A stretch of DNA of 64,000 nucleotides, from NCBI GenBank assembly GCA_019671005.1, contig CM033714.1, positions 55,785,741 to 55,849,740 on the forward strand, given 5' to 3'. The position numbers and the translations under genes were made by a program. This DNA comes from Hibiscus mutabilis. Taxonomy: Eukaryota > Streptophyta > Magnoliopsida > Malvales > Malvaceae. The notes beneath the pieces are model-generated. The model was not told the origin of the DNA. It did not search any database and saw only the letters and a program-made list of their open reading frames with translations. Shown here in pieces: positions 1-11,525 of this stretch. The stretch's first letter is position 1. Each line of letters begins with the position of its first letter.

Positions 1-343
1 CAACATTTTAAAATTTTAAAATCCTTATCCCCACTTGGATAAAATAATTTAATAAAACACATGTCCAATTTTATTAATTGGGCACCCAACATAAAGACCC
101 AATACCCGGGTTTGAGACCCGATTCGTTAACCCAGAGTTCAGATTGTTACATTGTTTGAGTATGAGTAAGATTTTCTAGGGTTGAGCCGATATGCCCCAG
201 AGTTAGTTACCTCCGAGGAGTTGAGGTGTAAGAGGTTTAGATATGGGTTAAAGGTTAACCTTCAGATACGCGTGACAGTGGGTCCACTTGGGACATTCTC
301 TGGGCTAGCTAATAGTGCAAAGGCACTCAAACGACTTTAAAAT

Positions 344-690
344 TTGACACTGATTCAGATTGAGGACTCTAGAGGCCATGTTGAGGGGACTCATGAAATC
401 ATATATCCTTCTCAGACTCCGTCTAAGAGGTTTCCTAGTCCAAGGGTTTCAAAAAGAGTTGCTTCAGATAAGCCACTGAGAGCCGGTCAAGGATCTAGAT
501 CGAGGGTTCGTATGGGCTCCTTGAAATATGGTTCTAAAAGGAGAAATGATGATTCAATGAAGACGTCGCTCCTATCGGTTTGTGAACATTGTAGCCGATG
601 ACATCTTAGAGTGTGTTTCTTGCTATGAAAGGTCTACTATAGTACCGAGCACCAGGTCACATGGCGAAGGACTCCCCAGTGATGGATGAT
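344..690 (+). pseudogene. gag remnant of element D with zinc knuckle
   Basis: An open stretch of 85 codons (344-601) runs into a recognisable but broken nucleocapsid. The frame at 581 reads CEHCSR, a stop, then HLRVCFLAMKG with shifts, a second stop, and RAPGHMAKDSP up to about 680. This follows the Tekay gag pattern of a CxxC/H half-knuckle followed by CxxCG...GHMARDCP, with the final Cys replaced by Ser. In a live element the protein would package RNA in the virus-like particle. The serine- and arginine-rich segment upstream (codons 25-70) fits the basic linker before the knuckle. No function is expected. Confidence 0.55.
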
Positions 691-1384
691 GGTACATTGG
701 TTCAGTCTTAGATGTTGACTCCTTCTCAGCATAGTTAGAGTTTTGCTAGATGAGGTGTTGGGGCATTGTCTGGATATTAGAGTGGGGGTACTGTGAGACC
801 CACCGTCAAAGACGACGTTCGAGCCATGGTAAGATAATCTACCGTTCAAGCCAGAGATGACAGCTTTGCCACCGATAATATGTCAGGTACATGTGCTTGT
901 TTTGGTTTCAATTGTTGTATTGATGGAATCTAATTTCTCGTTCGTACAATGGTTTTGATTTTCGTTGAATAAGTGTTGTGGTAAGATCTAGAGGTTGATG
1001 TTGGATTGATTAATTTGTCATATTTGTAAGTGCTTGTAAGTAAGGTTTTATCGTAGATGGTGAGTAAAGATTGAGAGTAACAATCCCTGTGGGCTTGTTA
1101 GATTTACTCTCTCCCTAGTTAGTGGATGTTACCTTTAGTGTAGGTTGGTCATGCGAGCACGACGTATGCTTTGATTTTCAAGCAAGAGTTTTGAAGTTTC
1201 AGTGTTCGAGATGGATTAGGTTGTTGGTAATGGACGCGGGGAACCATTACCTCTCTAGCATGAGTGTCATACTCCTATGATGTTAGTTCAAAAGACCTTT
1301 GTAAGTTGCAAGACTTTCTTAGCCCAAGTAATAGATACGAGGGTTGAGAGTCCGAGGCTTTAGAGTTGCAGATGTTTAAGAGGA
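691..1384 (+). other. Decayed interior of D between gag and RT
   Basis: Gag-pol spacer of element D in which the protease should lie. I see no readable protease motif and no open frame worth calling; stops are frequent in all frames. It is annotated by position only. Confidence 0.4.
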
Positions 1385-1520
1385 TGTTGAGGTGCTCTTC
1401 AAGAGATGAAGGGGCTTACCTCTTGATCATGGATTAGAACCCACGATAGAGGTAACATCGAGTTCGGTGTTAGTGTCCATCACCTTGTGGTATGGCACCA
1501 ACTGAACTTTTAGAGTGTGG
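1385..1520 (+). pseudogene. Reverse transcriptase N-terminal remnant of D
   Basis: Across frameshifts the + strand reads FQEMKGL, DRGNIEFGV, VSIT and MAPTELLE (the last at 1491-1514). This matches the gypsy block PGLPPDREIEF...SIAPYRMAPTEL at the entry to the RT fingers. The palm with the catalytic aspartates is not recognisable downstream, so pol is either deleted or beyond recognition. The identification rests on the MAPTEL block plus position between the gag remnant and the PPT. Confidence 0.5.
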
Positions 1521-2780
1521 AATCATTTGTAAAAGTGAGTGAATACATGTGTCATCGCCAAGTGGTTCACCTTGGGACGTGCCTGTGTTGTTATGGCAAA
1601 GAGTGGTGATGTTGGATGTTGTGAGCCGATGTGTGACAGTAAAGGAATGTTACCCATTTCTCGGGGTTGATGATCTTGTAAATGGTTGAAGAGTTTTGAG
1701 GTTTCCACATGATCGTTCAGAATTTGAGTATCAAAAGTTAAAGGTTAAAGAGAACTTCTGATAAGGATTGTGTTTGAGGTGATGTTTGGACTCTAAGGAC
1801 AAGTCGTGAAGTGGTTTGGGTTCAAGAGTGCACTTGTATAATCATGAGTTTGATGATTTCAATGTTTTCTCTACCAAATCTTTAGACAGTTTGTCTGCAT
1901 AGATTGTAAAATAGTGTGAAGATTGTCAGAGTAGCGCAACAGAAATGTGGCTTATCAGTTATGGTTATGTGGAATCGGGATTATTGTGTTGCAACAGATC
2001 TTGTTGGAAGAACCATTTGAAAATCCTTGAGGCCTTGTTAGAGTTCTAATACAATTGTTCATTAGAATTAAGTGGTTGGTTTGAAGAGAATAATCGAACT
2101 TCCGATGATAGTAAAGTGAGTTTTGATCTCTAGTAAGAGTTCGTGAGCGGTAACGATTTTTGTTTGGAATCAAGTGGTTCGAGTAATGAAATCACATAAT
2201 CATGAGCTAGCTTTTTTCTAAGTTAGGGGTGAGTTCTAGTATAGTGAAGTGCTAAGTTTTGTCTTGGTTAGCCAAGTCAAGAAGAAGTATCGTTAATTCA
2301 AGATAGATTGATAGTAGAGTTCGGTTGTTAGAGTTGCGCTTGTTATTGAAAATGTCTGGTCATGGTGTTGATAATAGACAAAGAAGTGTTTCTAGTAGTA
2401 TACCTTTAAAGAGGTGTCGCATTCCGGGCGCAAATGATGTTTGAGAGTTTTGAACCGCGGGTGATGGTAGAGAGGATTGTTAACCAAGATGAAACTCATT
2501 TGAAGAGAGTTCCTTGGGTTGATGTCTAGGCAGTATTGTTTAAGGTTATCATATGTTGTTATGCTTTAGAGTTCAATGTGAGTGTGGCTTGATTATTGGA
2601 AATGAATCATTGGGGATTCATGAGAGGGGTGTTGAGGAGTACAGTGTTGTGAGCTTTAGCAAACGAATTTGGTAGAGAAATTTCAAAATCGAGGTGAACA
2701 ATTGTGAGTTGGATAAAAGTTGGTTTTGAGATAGTCACATCTCCTTCCTTCGTTTAATTTCGAGGACAAAATTTCTTTTT
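1521..2780 (+). other. Decayed pol tail of element D
   Basis: About 1.26 kb with no usable reading frame. Its end (2755-2780) keeps the phrase cgaggacaaaatttctttt, which in Tekay-type elements encodes or follows the last pol codons. Nothing else can be assigned. Confidence 0.4.
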
Positions 2781-2793
2781 AGGAGGGGAAAGT
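2781..2793 (+). other. Polypurine tract of element D
   Basis: aggaggggaaagt lies directly before the LTR start TGTAACAACCC. Such tracts prime plus-strand DNA synthesis; the position fixes D on the + strand. Confidence 0.65.
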
Positions 2794-2885
2794 TGTAACA
2801 ACCCGAAATTCTGAGTCAACGATCGGGTGTTGACCTAAGTTATGGACCTTTGATTTGACCATTTAGGCCAAATTTAGGCTAAATT
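2794..2885 (+). repeat. 3' LTR of D, first part
   Basis: Begins TGTAACAACCCG right after the purine tract and is cut after 92 bp by element A. The duplicated target AAATT (2881-2885) recurs at 34084-34088, where the LTR resumes. Confidence 0.7.
2881..2885. repeat. Target-site duplication of element A (AAATT)
   Basis: AAATT lies immediately outside the left LTR of A and again at 34084-34088 immediately outside the right LTR. Five base pairs is the normal Ty3/gypsy duplication. It shows that both LTRs belong to one insertion. Confidence 0.8.
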
Positions 2886-5635
2886 TATAACACCCCCAGC
2901 CCGGCTTAGTAGTAAACTGGGTTTAATGGGGTTAAGAACAATCACAATAGAACTAACTTGTATCACAAGTTGAAGGATAAACAACCAAATCAAGACACAT
3001 TGAATCCCATACCATTCGAATAAGGCAACAAGGAAGTTCGTAATGCCAATATGATTATCACCACTTAACAGTGTTAGATTCTAGGTACATAATTTAGAGC
3101 ATAACGATGATGTCTATTATTTCTATCATAATATTAGCATGAGAGTGGGACATAGAATTCGAAAATTATCATTTAAAAAAACAAACAAGATCAAAATAAT
3201 CCTCCATAAACAAGTCGGGTCTTACAAGAACTAGAAGAATTTAACTAAATAATCGAACATGTTCATGCCAAGATTCAAAGTTAAATGAATTTGATCATTC
3301 CTATAATTTGTGTTAAGAATTTATCTCCTTTACATTATAAGCTTAGCACATGGTGTCATATTTTAAACAAAATAATTTTAAAGATTACTCAAACTAACAA
3401 CCTATCCATGCACCAATCAAACATGCTATTCAAGCAACCATAACATGATTACCTATAACTTAGCATAACCATAAACTAACAGGATCGATTCGAACCACAA
3501 CCACCATAACATACTTGTTACATGCTAGTATGAATCATCAACCAAAAAGTTCAACCATAGACAGTACTGAATATATTTACGCTCAAACATATAACTTTGG
3601 TTATTTACATGCCCCAAATCAACTAGATATAGCCATACAAACAAGAATGTGCCATCATCCTAGGAGTCAAATTAAAACAACAAAACATACATTAAGCTTC
3701 TTGAAATCTTGCCCCTTGTTGATCAAAATGCAAGTCACCCTGGAACACATTAAGGAGAAATAATAAGGTTTTGACCAGGGTAAACGCAAGGCAATAAGAT
3801 TATAACAATCATTATATCAAGTCTCCTTAGGTGTTATTACAAGCTTATTTTGAGATTCACCAACGAACATATACTCAAGTGATGAATTTAGTCATGAGTT
3901 TTGTTAAATTAATCTCAAGAATTCCAATTAGGCAATTCGTCTAGCATGAATCCACTTCATGAAATCATTGAACTTATATATTACAAATGTATCATCAATC
4001 CAAACAACCCTTCAAGTTTATACATTTATCTTAACCAATTGAGCATAGTGCGATCAGATTGCTAGGGACAACTAGTCCAACCAAATCTAAGGATTGAATT
4101 CTTTACAAAACATCAAGATTCATTGATATGAATTTTATATTTCCTTAGCCTTGATTAGCAAGTTACTAGACACACGAATCCACAATAAGTGTAACAATAA
4201 CAAGGGTACATACGTAGTACTGGAACAAGGGTACACAAGGTACCGGATCTATTTCATCATAGTACAAAGGCACCAATTATGCCATTAGATCACTTGATCT
4301 TAACAACAAGGGACCGTAGTCCAAACTAGCGAGCTCGACGGACTCTATGGCATGCCAATTGTGTCTAAGCTAACTCGAATCAAGACTTGTATTTATAAAC
4401 CTAATTTCTTTTTAATCAAGAGACATCAAGTGCCGTAAATCTTTAATTTAATTCATACAATTTCACATTCCATTCTAGTTTCAATTTAACTAGAAAAATG
4501 TAACTTGAACATGTAACCTATCTAGTTTGAGCTTACCTCAATTAGCTTTCAATCTCACCTTAATCAAGCCAATTTGCAATACATTATCTTTTATCAAATC
4601 TCATACTTTAACTAGAATTGGACAGCCACATGTGCATATTTGATCTAGATTACACTTACAGTAGTTTCCAAGCTAATGATCCTTCGGAATCACAATTTCC
4701 TTTTTCCTATCTTTGTTTGGATCTACATCAGCCCTCTTGTCTTCATGATCCTCATGATCTAGCGTATATCATTATGACATTCTATTAATCACATGAATGG
4801 ATCACAACAGGGCAGTCCCTAAACAAGCATCAAAACAGTTTTCCATTTCATCTACTGTTTCATTGTCAATTTGCTTTACAATCTTACAATTTTTCCTTAC
4901 TAAACAGTCCAATAATGAATTATTAACTTTAACATCATTCTTGAAGTCTCAAATAATCTATATGAAATAGGGCAGCTCCATTTTATACTAAAAAATCTGG
5001 ACCAAACCAGTCAGTAAGTCATAATTAATCAATCTAACAACAATCCAACTTTCGAATTACTAACACAGTCCCATATTTACTCTAATTAGCAAGGTGGTTT
5101 CATTAATCCGTAAAACATACTCTCATATTCAATCAATGGATTAATTAAATCCCCAACACTACTCAATTAAAGACAACAATCAGTCCGCTCTAGAGATTCA
5201 AAATCCTCAACTATCAAATTCACAAATAAACAAACAAGAAACAAGGCTAAGTATTACCTTATTCAGCATCCAGATTCAATCTAATATTTAAATCTCCTTC
5301 AACCAACAATTTGTTTCTGTTAATTTCTCCAATAAATTTCTATGGATTTTCCTTCTCTCTCTGTCAAGGTTTCGGGTAATCTCAAATGAGAGAAGAAGAT
5401 GGTATATCTTTGTTTGACCGATTCTTACAAGAGGACACCTAAGTGTGGCCCTTGATTTCTATGTTTTTTACATGCAAAACCATGAGTTAAAAATTGGTAC
5501 ATTATGGTCCTTTAAAAGTGGTTATTCGGTTATATCATCATCACTCAATCTAGTCCTCAAAGATTCTATTTTAATCATTTAGAGATGTTCCTTCAAATTA
5601 TAACATTATTCTAGACCTTTTTTTAGAGTGTTACA
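2886..5635 (-). repeat. 3' LTR of element A
   Basis: 2750 bp. In element orientation it starts TGTAACACTCT and ends GGGTGTTATA. It aligns along its whole length with 31344-34083 with scattered, mostly transitional differences. The terminal dinucleotide is TA rather than CA. The open frame of 82 codons at 3515-3763 lies antisense to the LTR and is not a gene. Confidence 0.9.
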
Positions 5636-5649
5636 AATCCCTCCACCTT
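5636..5649 (-). other. Polypurine tract of element A
   Basis: On the minus strand AAGGTGGAGGGATT directly precedes the LTR start TGTAACACTC. It primes plus-strand synthesis and confirms orientation. Confidence 0.7.
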
Positions 5650-5669
5650 AAATAAATTTGTCCTTGAAT

Positions 5670-7285
5670 TTACCCGAGGAAAAAATGAGGATATTTTTCT
5701 TTCATTACAGATTCAGGTTCACGAGTGGCTTCACTCCTTTTGTGGTTCCTCCATAAAACTTTAACAAGAGCCACAGATTTGTTTCTAAGCTTTTTGATTT
5801 CACGATCCAAAATCTGAACTGGTTCTTCTTTATAAGTTAAATTAGGATCAAGTTCCATGTCTTTAGGCTCAATAATATGAGAGGGGTCAGATCTATATCT
5901 ACGAAGCATAGATACGTGGAAGACATTATGAATCTTATCAAACTCACTTGGAAGAGCTAGCTTGTATGCTACAGGGCCAACTCAATCTACTATTTCGAAT
6001 GGTCCAATAAATCGAGGGCTAAGCTTTCCTCTATTTTTGAATCTGAAGACTTTCTTCTATGGATAAACTTTTAAGAATACCTGATCTCCCACTTCATATT
6101 GAATTTCTCTTCTTCTTCTGTTTGCATAGGCTTTTTGCCTATCGAAAGCTTCTTTAAGTCGATCATGGATAATCTGAATTTGCTTCTATGTTTCCTTTAA
6201 CAAATCAGGTCCCAATATTTTATTTTCTCCCAGTTCTGACCAGCATAGTGGTGTTCTACATTTTCTACCATAAAGAGCCTCAAACTAGGCCATCTTTATA
6301 GAGGCTTGGTAGTTGTTATTGTAAGCAAACTCTGCTAGAGTTAAGGATTTCTCCCAATCCTTCCCGAAATCAACTATGCAAGCCCGTAACATATCTTCGA
6401 GAATTTGAATCACCCGTTCTAATTGTCCATCTGATTGAGGATGAAAGGCAGTACTTAGATTTGTTTTTGACTTCAAGGCTCTCTATTGAGCTTTCCAGAA
6501 CTTGGAAATAAATCGAGAGTCTCTATCAGATATTATGGAAACAGGGACACCATGTAGTCAAATTATCTCCTTTATATAGATCCTTGCCATTTGTTCCAAG
6601 CTTAGAGTCATTCGAATAGGCAAGAAGTGGGCCGATTTGGTCAGCCTGTCAACTATTACCCACACTGCATCATTCTTTCTTGGTGTTAAAGGTAATCCAC
6701 TGACAAAGTCCATTGTGATTTGTTCCCACTTCCACTTGGGAAGTTTGATAGGTTGTAAGAGTCTTGTAGGGACTTGGTGTCCGACCTTGATTGTTTGGCA
6801 AGTCAAACATCGGGAAACAAAGTTGACCGTAGCCGTCTTCATTCCTGGCCACCGGTATAGTTCTTTCAGGGCCTTGTACATCTTAACTGCCCTGAGATGA
6901 ATTGAAAAGAGGCTTTGGTGAGCTTTAGCTAACATCTCTCTTCTTAAAATTCATCATTCAGTACATAAACCTGATCTCTAAAGTAAAGCAACCTATTCGA
7001 CTTTAGGGTAAAATCATAATTGGATTCGGCTTTTAAGCTACTCAAGATTTTCTGAAGCTCAGGATTAGACTGTTGCAAGGTCTTGATTCTAGTCATCAGG
7101 TCATATTTAATTTGAATCTCAGACAGAAGGTTTTGATTCTTATGAAGTCTAAAATGAGCATTGATGGGCACTGGGGCATTTGAATGTTTACGGCTTAGTG
7201 CATCGGCTACTACATTTGCTTTCCTGGGATGGTAATCTATGATCAAATCGTAGTCTTTAATCAATTCAAGCCATGTTCTTTGTCG
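5670..7285 (-). pseudogene. Element A: RNase H end, integrase and C-terminal tail
   Basis: The minus strand resumes the RNase H that was cut at 24410 (LRQRTWLELIKDYD, then NVVADALSRK near 7200-7290). It is followed by the integrase zinc-binding region (CLTCQ, about 6800-6850) and the catalytic core: first Asp in TMDFVSGLP, second in IISDRDS (about 6515), Glu in DGQLERVIQ (about 6415-6440). The GPY/F region near 6000-6250 is shifted. The tail at 5670-5909 has LRRYRSDPSHII and LVKVLWRNH, typical of Tekay integrase ends. All three DDE residues are present, but stops (for example before 6480) and frameshifts break the frame. I see no convincing chromodomain. Confidence 0.8.
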
Positions 7286-7290
7286 GAGAT
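7286..7290. repeat. Target-site duplication of Athila structure B (GAGAT)
   Basis: GAGAT lies directly left of TGTTGCGCG and recurs at 24410-24414 directly right of ACTTATCA. It shows the whole 17-kb block was delimited by one integration, inside A's RNase H. Confidence 0.85.
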
Positions 7291-8814
7291 TGTTGCGCGT
7301 AATAAGTGCTACGCAAATGTGCAAGTATACACGTCGCAAGTTATAGTATAAAAGATATCGTCTCCACAGGGATTGGTGCCACTTCAAGAATCTAGTCTCT
7401 TGTAATTGTAAAAAGTAAAAACACAAGTAAAGGATTATCAAGTTTAACTAATTACTAATCTAGAAAGCAATAAAATAAAATAAAAGATGAATTCAATTGA
7501 GAGAGATAGGCTAGGTTATCGTGAGTTGAGGTGTGATAGCCGATTGGATTGTCTTGGTAAAAGAGTGCATGGGCAACTCGATTTTGCCGTGGCGACTTGC
7601 ACAACGGGTTGCCTTGGCAACTAATTGATGGTTGCTTGGGCGACTAGTTGGGCAACTACTTGGGCGATCGGGCAGCAACTTCAAGGTTCGGCGGAGCGTT
7701 CTTCAATGGTTTCTTCTTATCCCTAAGTCGAAACTCTAGCTACTTGTGCATGCCTTGATAATACATCCTGCGTGAATCAAGGGTGAACAACAACCAATCT
7801 TGCGCTCCTCTTAGCCGTTGAAATCCTTAACTTATTCCTAAGCCGGATTAATCTTCACCATCATTGGATTGCATAAAGATCATATTCATTCGTTTCTTGA
7901 ATCTAACTCTCCCGATATTAGATAAATGGATGAAATCACGAGATCCTCTCCCAATTCACTCGCAAACAATAATAAGAATCAAGAATGAATAAACCTTGAA
8001 ATAGAAAAGTGCAAACTCTTATTACCTAAACAAAAACCAATAGTTTCTCACAACCACAAAACACAATAACCATAGCCAAGTAAATTTAGTTCATGGCTAG
8101 GTTCCAAAGAAACACAAGATAATTAATCCCTAGCATGAACCCAATCGAACAAAGATGAAGGAAGAGGCTTGTCGAAATCCTCCTTGCCCTTGATGCTTGT
8201 CGAAAATTCACTCCTCTTGCCCTACTTGGACTTGCCGAAATTTCCCTCTTGCTCTCTCTATTCATCTTGTCGAAATCTCCTTGGTATTTATAGGGGCTAG
8301 GCCAAAGTCCTTCTTTGAGGAGGAGTTTGAGTTGGAATTAAATTATCTTTAAAGAATATAATTCTTTATTATAATTTTATTCCTATTAGAACTTCTCCTA
8401 TCCTCTTGGAATTTAATTCTTCTTTAATCTCTGCATGGCAATCAAATTCCTTTGGGCTTGGGCCTTGCTCCATGTCATCTTGGGCTTGTAAAGTCATGAA
8501 TTTCGACATCCATATTGCTTTTGGTCTTTGTCGACAAATGCCATGGCAACTAGCTCGGCGTCTCCTTCATGCACTGCCACGGCAACTAGCTCGGCATTGC
8601 TTTGGCAAGTGATCCTGCACATACACACACAAAAACACACCAAAGCAGCATCTATTTCCACAAAAATCACCAAGTTATGTAATCAAGTTCAACGCGTTTG
8701 AAGGAAACATGGATTAATGCATGAATGACTAACTATGCAACTAATATGAGCCTAAGTCTAACAAAATAATATGAGTAAAAGGGTAAGAAAAATAGTACTT
8801 TTGAACACTTATCA
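7291..8814 (-). repeat. Athila LTR 1 (outer, 3' LTR)
   Basis: Starts TGTTGCGCG and ends ACTTATCA on the + strand, flanked outside by GAGAT. Nearly identical to 22897-24409 with small indels. A 68-codon open frame at 8406-8612 recurs in all three LTR copies (15537, 24004) only because the LTR is repeated. Confidence 0.9.
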
Positions 8815-10233
8815 CACCCCCAAACTCGAACTATTGCTTGTCCTCAAGCAATGCAAACTCATAATTACCGCCAAGACTTCAAATTTTCACAAACTTAGCT
8901 TTGAACTTGATTTCAATTCTCTGAACCGGGGCACAAAGTATGATTGGCTTTTTATTTTTCAGAAAACGAGGAATTACTCGGAATCAAACTATAATGCTTG
9001 TGAGTGTGTGCGGAGTTGTGTGCAAGTTGATTTTTCGGATTCTATGCAAACAATAGGTTTTCAAATTACTTGAGTGGGTTCTTTTTAACATGTTTTAACT
9101 AGAGCCAATTTGGGCACCTCTAGTGTTTTATTTTTAGTTTTCTTAAGTTAATTTAATCGACTAGAGCCGGTTTGGGCACCTCTAGTTAACAGAAAAATTT
9201 TAACGCCTCCTAGAGCCAGTTTCGGGCACCTCTAGTGATCAATTTTTAGCACATGCTAGAGCCAATTTTTGGGCACCTCTAGCATTCATCCAATTTTTAT
9301 TCTAATCCCCAATTAGTTAATTATCAACCTAAGTTTACTAGAACTCCTTAAATCAATCAAACCACAACAGTGTTTCATCAAATTTAGCATCATAGTAAAA
9401 TTCTAAGTTTTTCATGGTTATCCTAGAATAAAAATTCTATCAATTAAGTGCATTGGTAAAGTCATCATTGAATATTCATCAAATCTAAGCAATTCTTGTT
9501 CCAATTAAAGGCATGGCAAGCAATTTATGTATCCTAAATGTAATGCTTAAGATTAATGTAACTAAACATGGTAATTACTAATAACAATCCCCCAAACTCG
9601 AGTGAGGCATTGTCCTCAATGCATGCATAAAAATAACGAAAAATAAAAATAAAATGCATACGAGGACTTTGAGAGTTCGTCATCGTAGATGATTAGTTTC
9701 CTTCTAGTTGGCGTCTTGATTTTCTTGCTTGAATGCAATGGTTGTTTTCTTGTTGCGGGATGTCTTCAGCTTTGGTTGCCGTGGCATCTTGGGGTTGGTT
9801 GCCGTGGCATCAGCTTGTGCATGCATGAAGTAAGTTGTCGCGCATCTTCTTCATTGGTTGCCGGGCAATGATCTTGGCGATAAATTTCCTTAGCATAGTA
9901 GTTGTGAGTCTTGTTGTGAAAAAGAAAATAAAGAAAACCTGAAAACTAAAGATAATGAAGAAAAAATAAAATATCTCCTAAAATTAAAAATAAAAATAAA
10001 AAGAAAAAGAAAAAGGAAATCTTGAGAGGAGAGCATGCTCATGCATCTCCTAAGTTGACCACTTCCTTGTTACGTTCCACATGGGCACCATTGTAGTGCT
10101 TCAATCTTTGTCCATTAACTTTGAATTCATGGTTGTCGAGATGGACTTGATTATCACAAAGCACCATGGGAGAATGGTTTGACGACTTCAAATGGTCCCG
10201 ACCATCTTGATTTCAGCTTTCCCGGGAAAAGTT
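8815..10233 (-). other. Athila copy 1: region between pol and 3' LTR
   Basis: About 1.4 kb in the place where some Athila elements carry an env-like gene. I see no such frame. It holds four hairpins (9098-9285), two closely spaced palindromic GTTGCCGTGGC motifs near 9775-9811 and an A-rich stretch near 9905-10020 (A/purine-rich on +). It is matched by 15944-17344 in copy 2. Confidence 0.7.
9098..9285. repeat. Four-hairpin array, Athila copy 1
   Basis: Four units with CTAGAG and CTCTAG arms around a conserved loop of the form CC(A/G)(A/G)TTTCGGGCAC: 9098-9124 (7-bp stem), 9160-9186 (7), 9210-9235 (6) and 9253-9285 (9, ATGCTAGAG/CTCTAGCAT). Spacers differ in sequence and length (about 17-36 bp), so this is not a simple tandem repeat. 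Confidence 0.85.
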
Positions 10234-11421
10234 TTAGCGAGAATTGAATAGGAGAACTAGTTGCCCTGGCGTGAATTGTCGTGGCAATAGTTTCTTGTCA
10301 TGCCATCGCTTTGTTTTCTCCTTGTATATTCGTGCATTGTTATAGGCGAGTGCACGAAATTCTTCTATCTCATTGAGATCCATCAAGCGCTTTTGTCCCG
10401 CACTTTCCCAATCCATATTCACGGTCTTGATTGCCCAAAGACGCCTTGTGCTCGATTTCCACCGGTAGATGACATGTTTTACCATAGACAAGCCGGAAGG
10501 GGACATACCTAATGGTGTTTTGAATGCAGTGCGATATGCCCAAAGTCGTCATCTAGTCTTAATGACCAATCCTTCCTTGAGGGATTTACAACTTTCGAGT
10601 ATTCCCTTCAACTCCGGTTGGAAATTTACGCTTGCCCGTTGGTATGTGGGTGATATGCCGTGGCGATCTTGTGTGATATGCGAAGCGTTGCAACATCTTG
10701 GCAATTAGTCTGTTGTCAAAATGCTTGCCCCGTCGCTGATAATTGCTCTCGGCATCCCAAACCGTGTAAATATGTTTTTTCTGCAGAATCGTTGCACGGT
10801 CTTGGAATCGTCGTTGGGAACTGCAGCTGCCTCTACCCATTTAGACACATAGTCGACGGCGAGTAAGATGTAGAGGTTGCGAATGAAGATGGGAAAGGTC
10901 CCATAAAATCGATCCCCATACATCGAGCAGTTCCACCTCGATGATGTTCGGAGTGGCATCTCATGTCGCCTAGAGATATTGCCCGTCTTCGGCAACGATC
11001 ACATTGCTTGTAAAAGTCTTGGGCATCTTTGTACAATGTTGGCCAATACAACCCGGATTGCAAGACTTTTTGGCCGTGGTACGAGTTCCTCCAAAATGTC
11101 CTCCATAGGGTGAAGAATGGCATTGTCGGAGTACATTCTGTTGCTCTTCTTGAGGACACATCGGCGTATAACCTGATCTGCACATTGTTTAAACAAAAGA
11201 GGCTCGTCCTAAAAGTAATGCTTAGCATTATGGCGGAACCGCTTCTTCCCTTGGTGAGTAATGCCATACGGAAAAATACCACAAACAAGGAAGTTAACTA
11301 AATCTGCGTACCAAGGTATTGCGGGGCATGTCTTTGTCGTAGTGTCGCTCCCAAAATTCTTTGAGGCGTGCTCGTCAAAGTCTGCTGCAGCGTCAAGAGT
11401 TGCCGAGGCGTGTGCTTCCAT
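10234..11421 (-). pseudogene. Athila integrase, copy 1
   Basis: In frame-shifted pieces: the linker PWYADLVNFLVCGIFP (about 11300), zinc-binding CDRCRR (about 11000), then GIDFMGPFPSSF, YVSKWVEAAAVPNDD and RFGMPRAIISDG (about 10730-10890). After a shift the next segment reads GKHFDNRLIAKML (10690-10740). The C-terminal part, with EFRALAYNNARIYKEKTKRWHDK, runs to 10234. The missing base after IISDG is shared with copy 2. The integrase would insert the cDNA; here it is broken in at least four places. Confidence 0.8.
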
Positions 11422-11525
11422 GGTTTCCGAGGCGTCATGGGCTGCCGAGGCGTCAAGGGTTTCGAGGCGATTAGAATTTGTTCATCCGGGAATGCATCAC
11501 ATATCTCTAGATCCGTCCTCCTCCC

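Larger units (their letters stand above)
1..2885 (+). mobile_element. Element D: decayed Ty3/gypsy (Tekay-like), 3' part
   Basis: This is the right-hand part of an old + strand gypsy element that begins left of the window. Three landmarks in the right order support it: a gag zinc-knuckle remnant (581-680), the N-terminal edge of reverse transcriptase (about 1390-1515), and the sequence cgaggacaaaatttctt followed by a purine tract and TGTAACAACCC (2761-2805), the usual pol end, PPT and LTR start of Tekay/Del chromoviruses. There is no open frame over 100 codons, so it is the most degraded element here. Its 3' LTR is split by element A and resumes at 34089. Confidence 0.75.

Noticed and set aside
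3515..3763. An 82-codon frame in A's LTR
   Set aside because: The second LTR (near 32000) breaks the start of the same frame, and no motif is present.
8406..8612. A 68-codon frame (MEFNSSLISAWQSNSFGLG...) that recurs at 15537 and 24004 almost unchanged
   Set aside because: It lies in the Athila LTR and repeats only because the LTR does; it has no domain, and it runs opposite to the element's transcription.
8815..10233. Athila env-like gene
   Set aside because: No frame with signal or membrane segments in either interior; only hairpins and low-complexity sequence are present.
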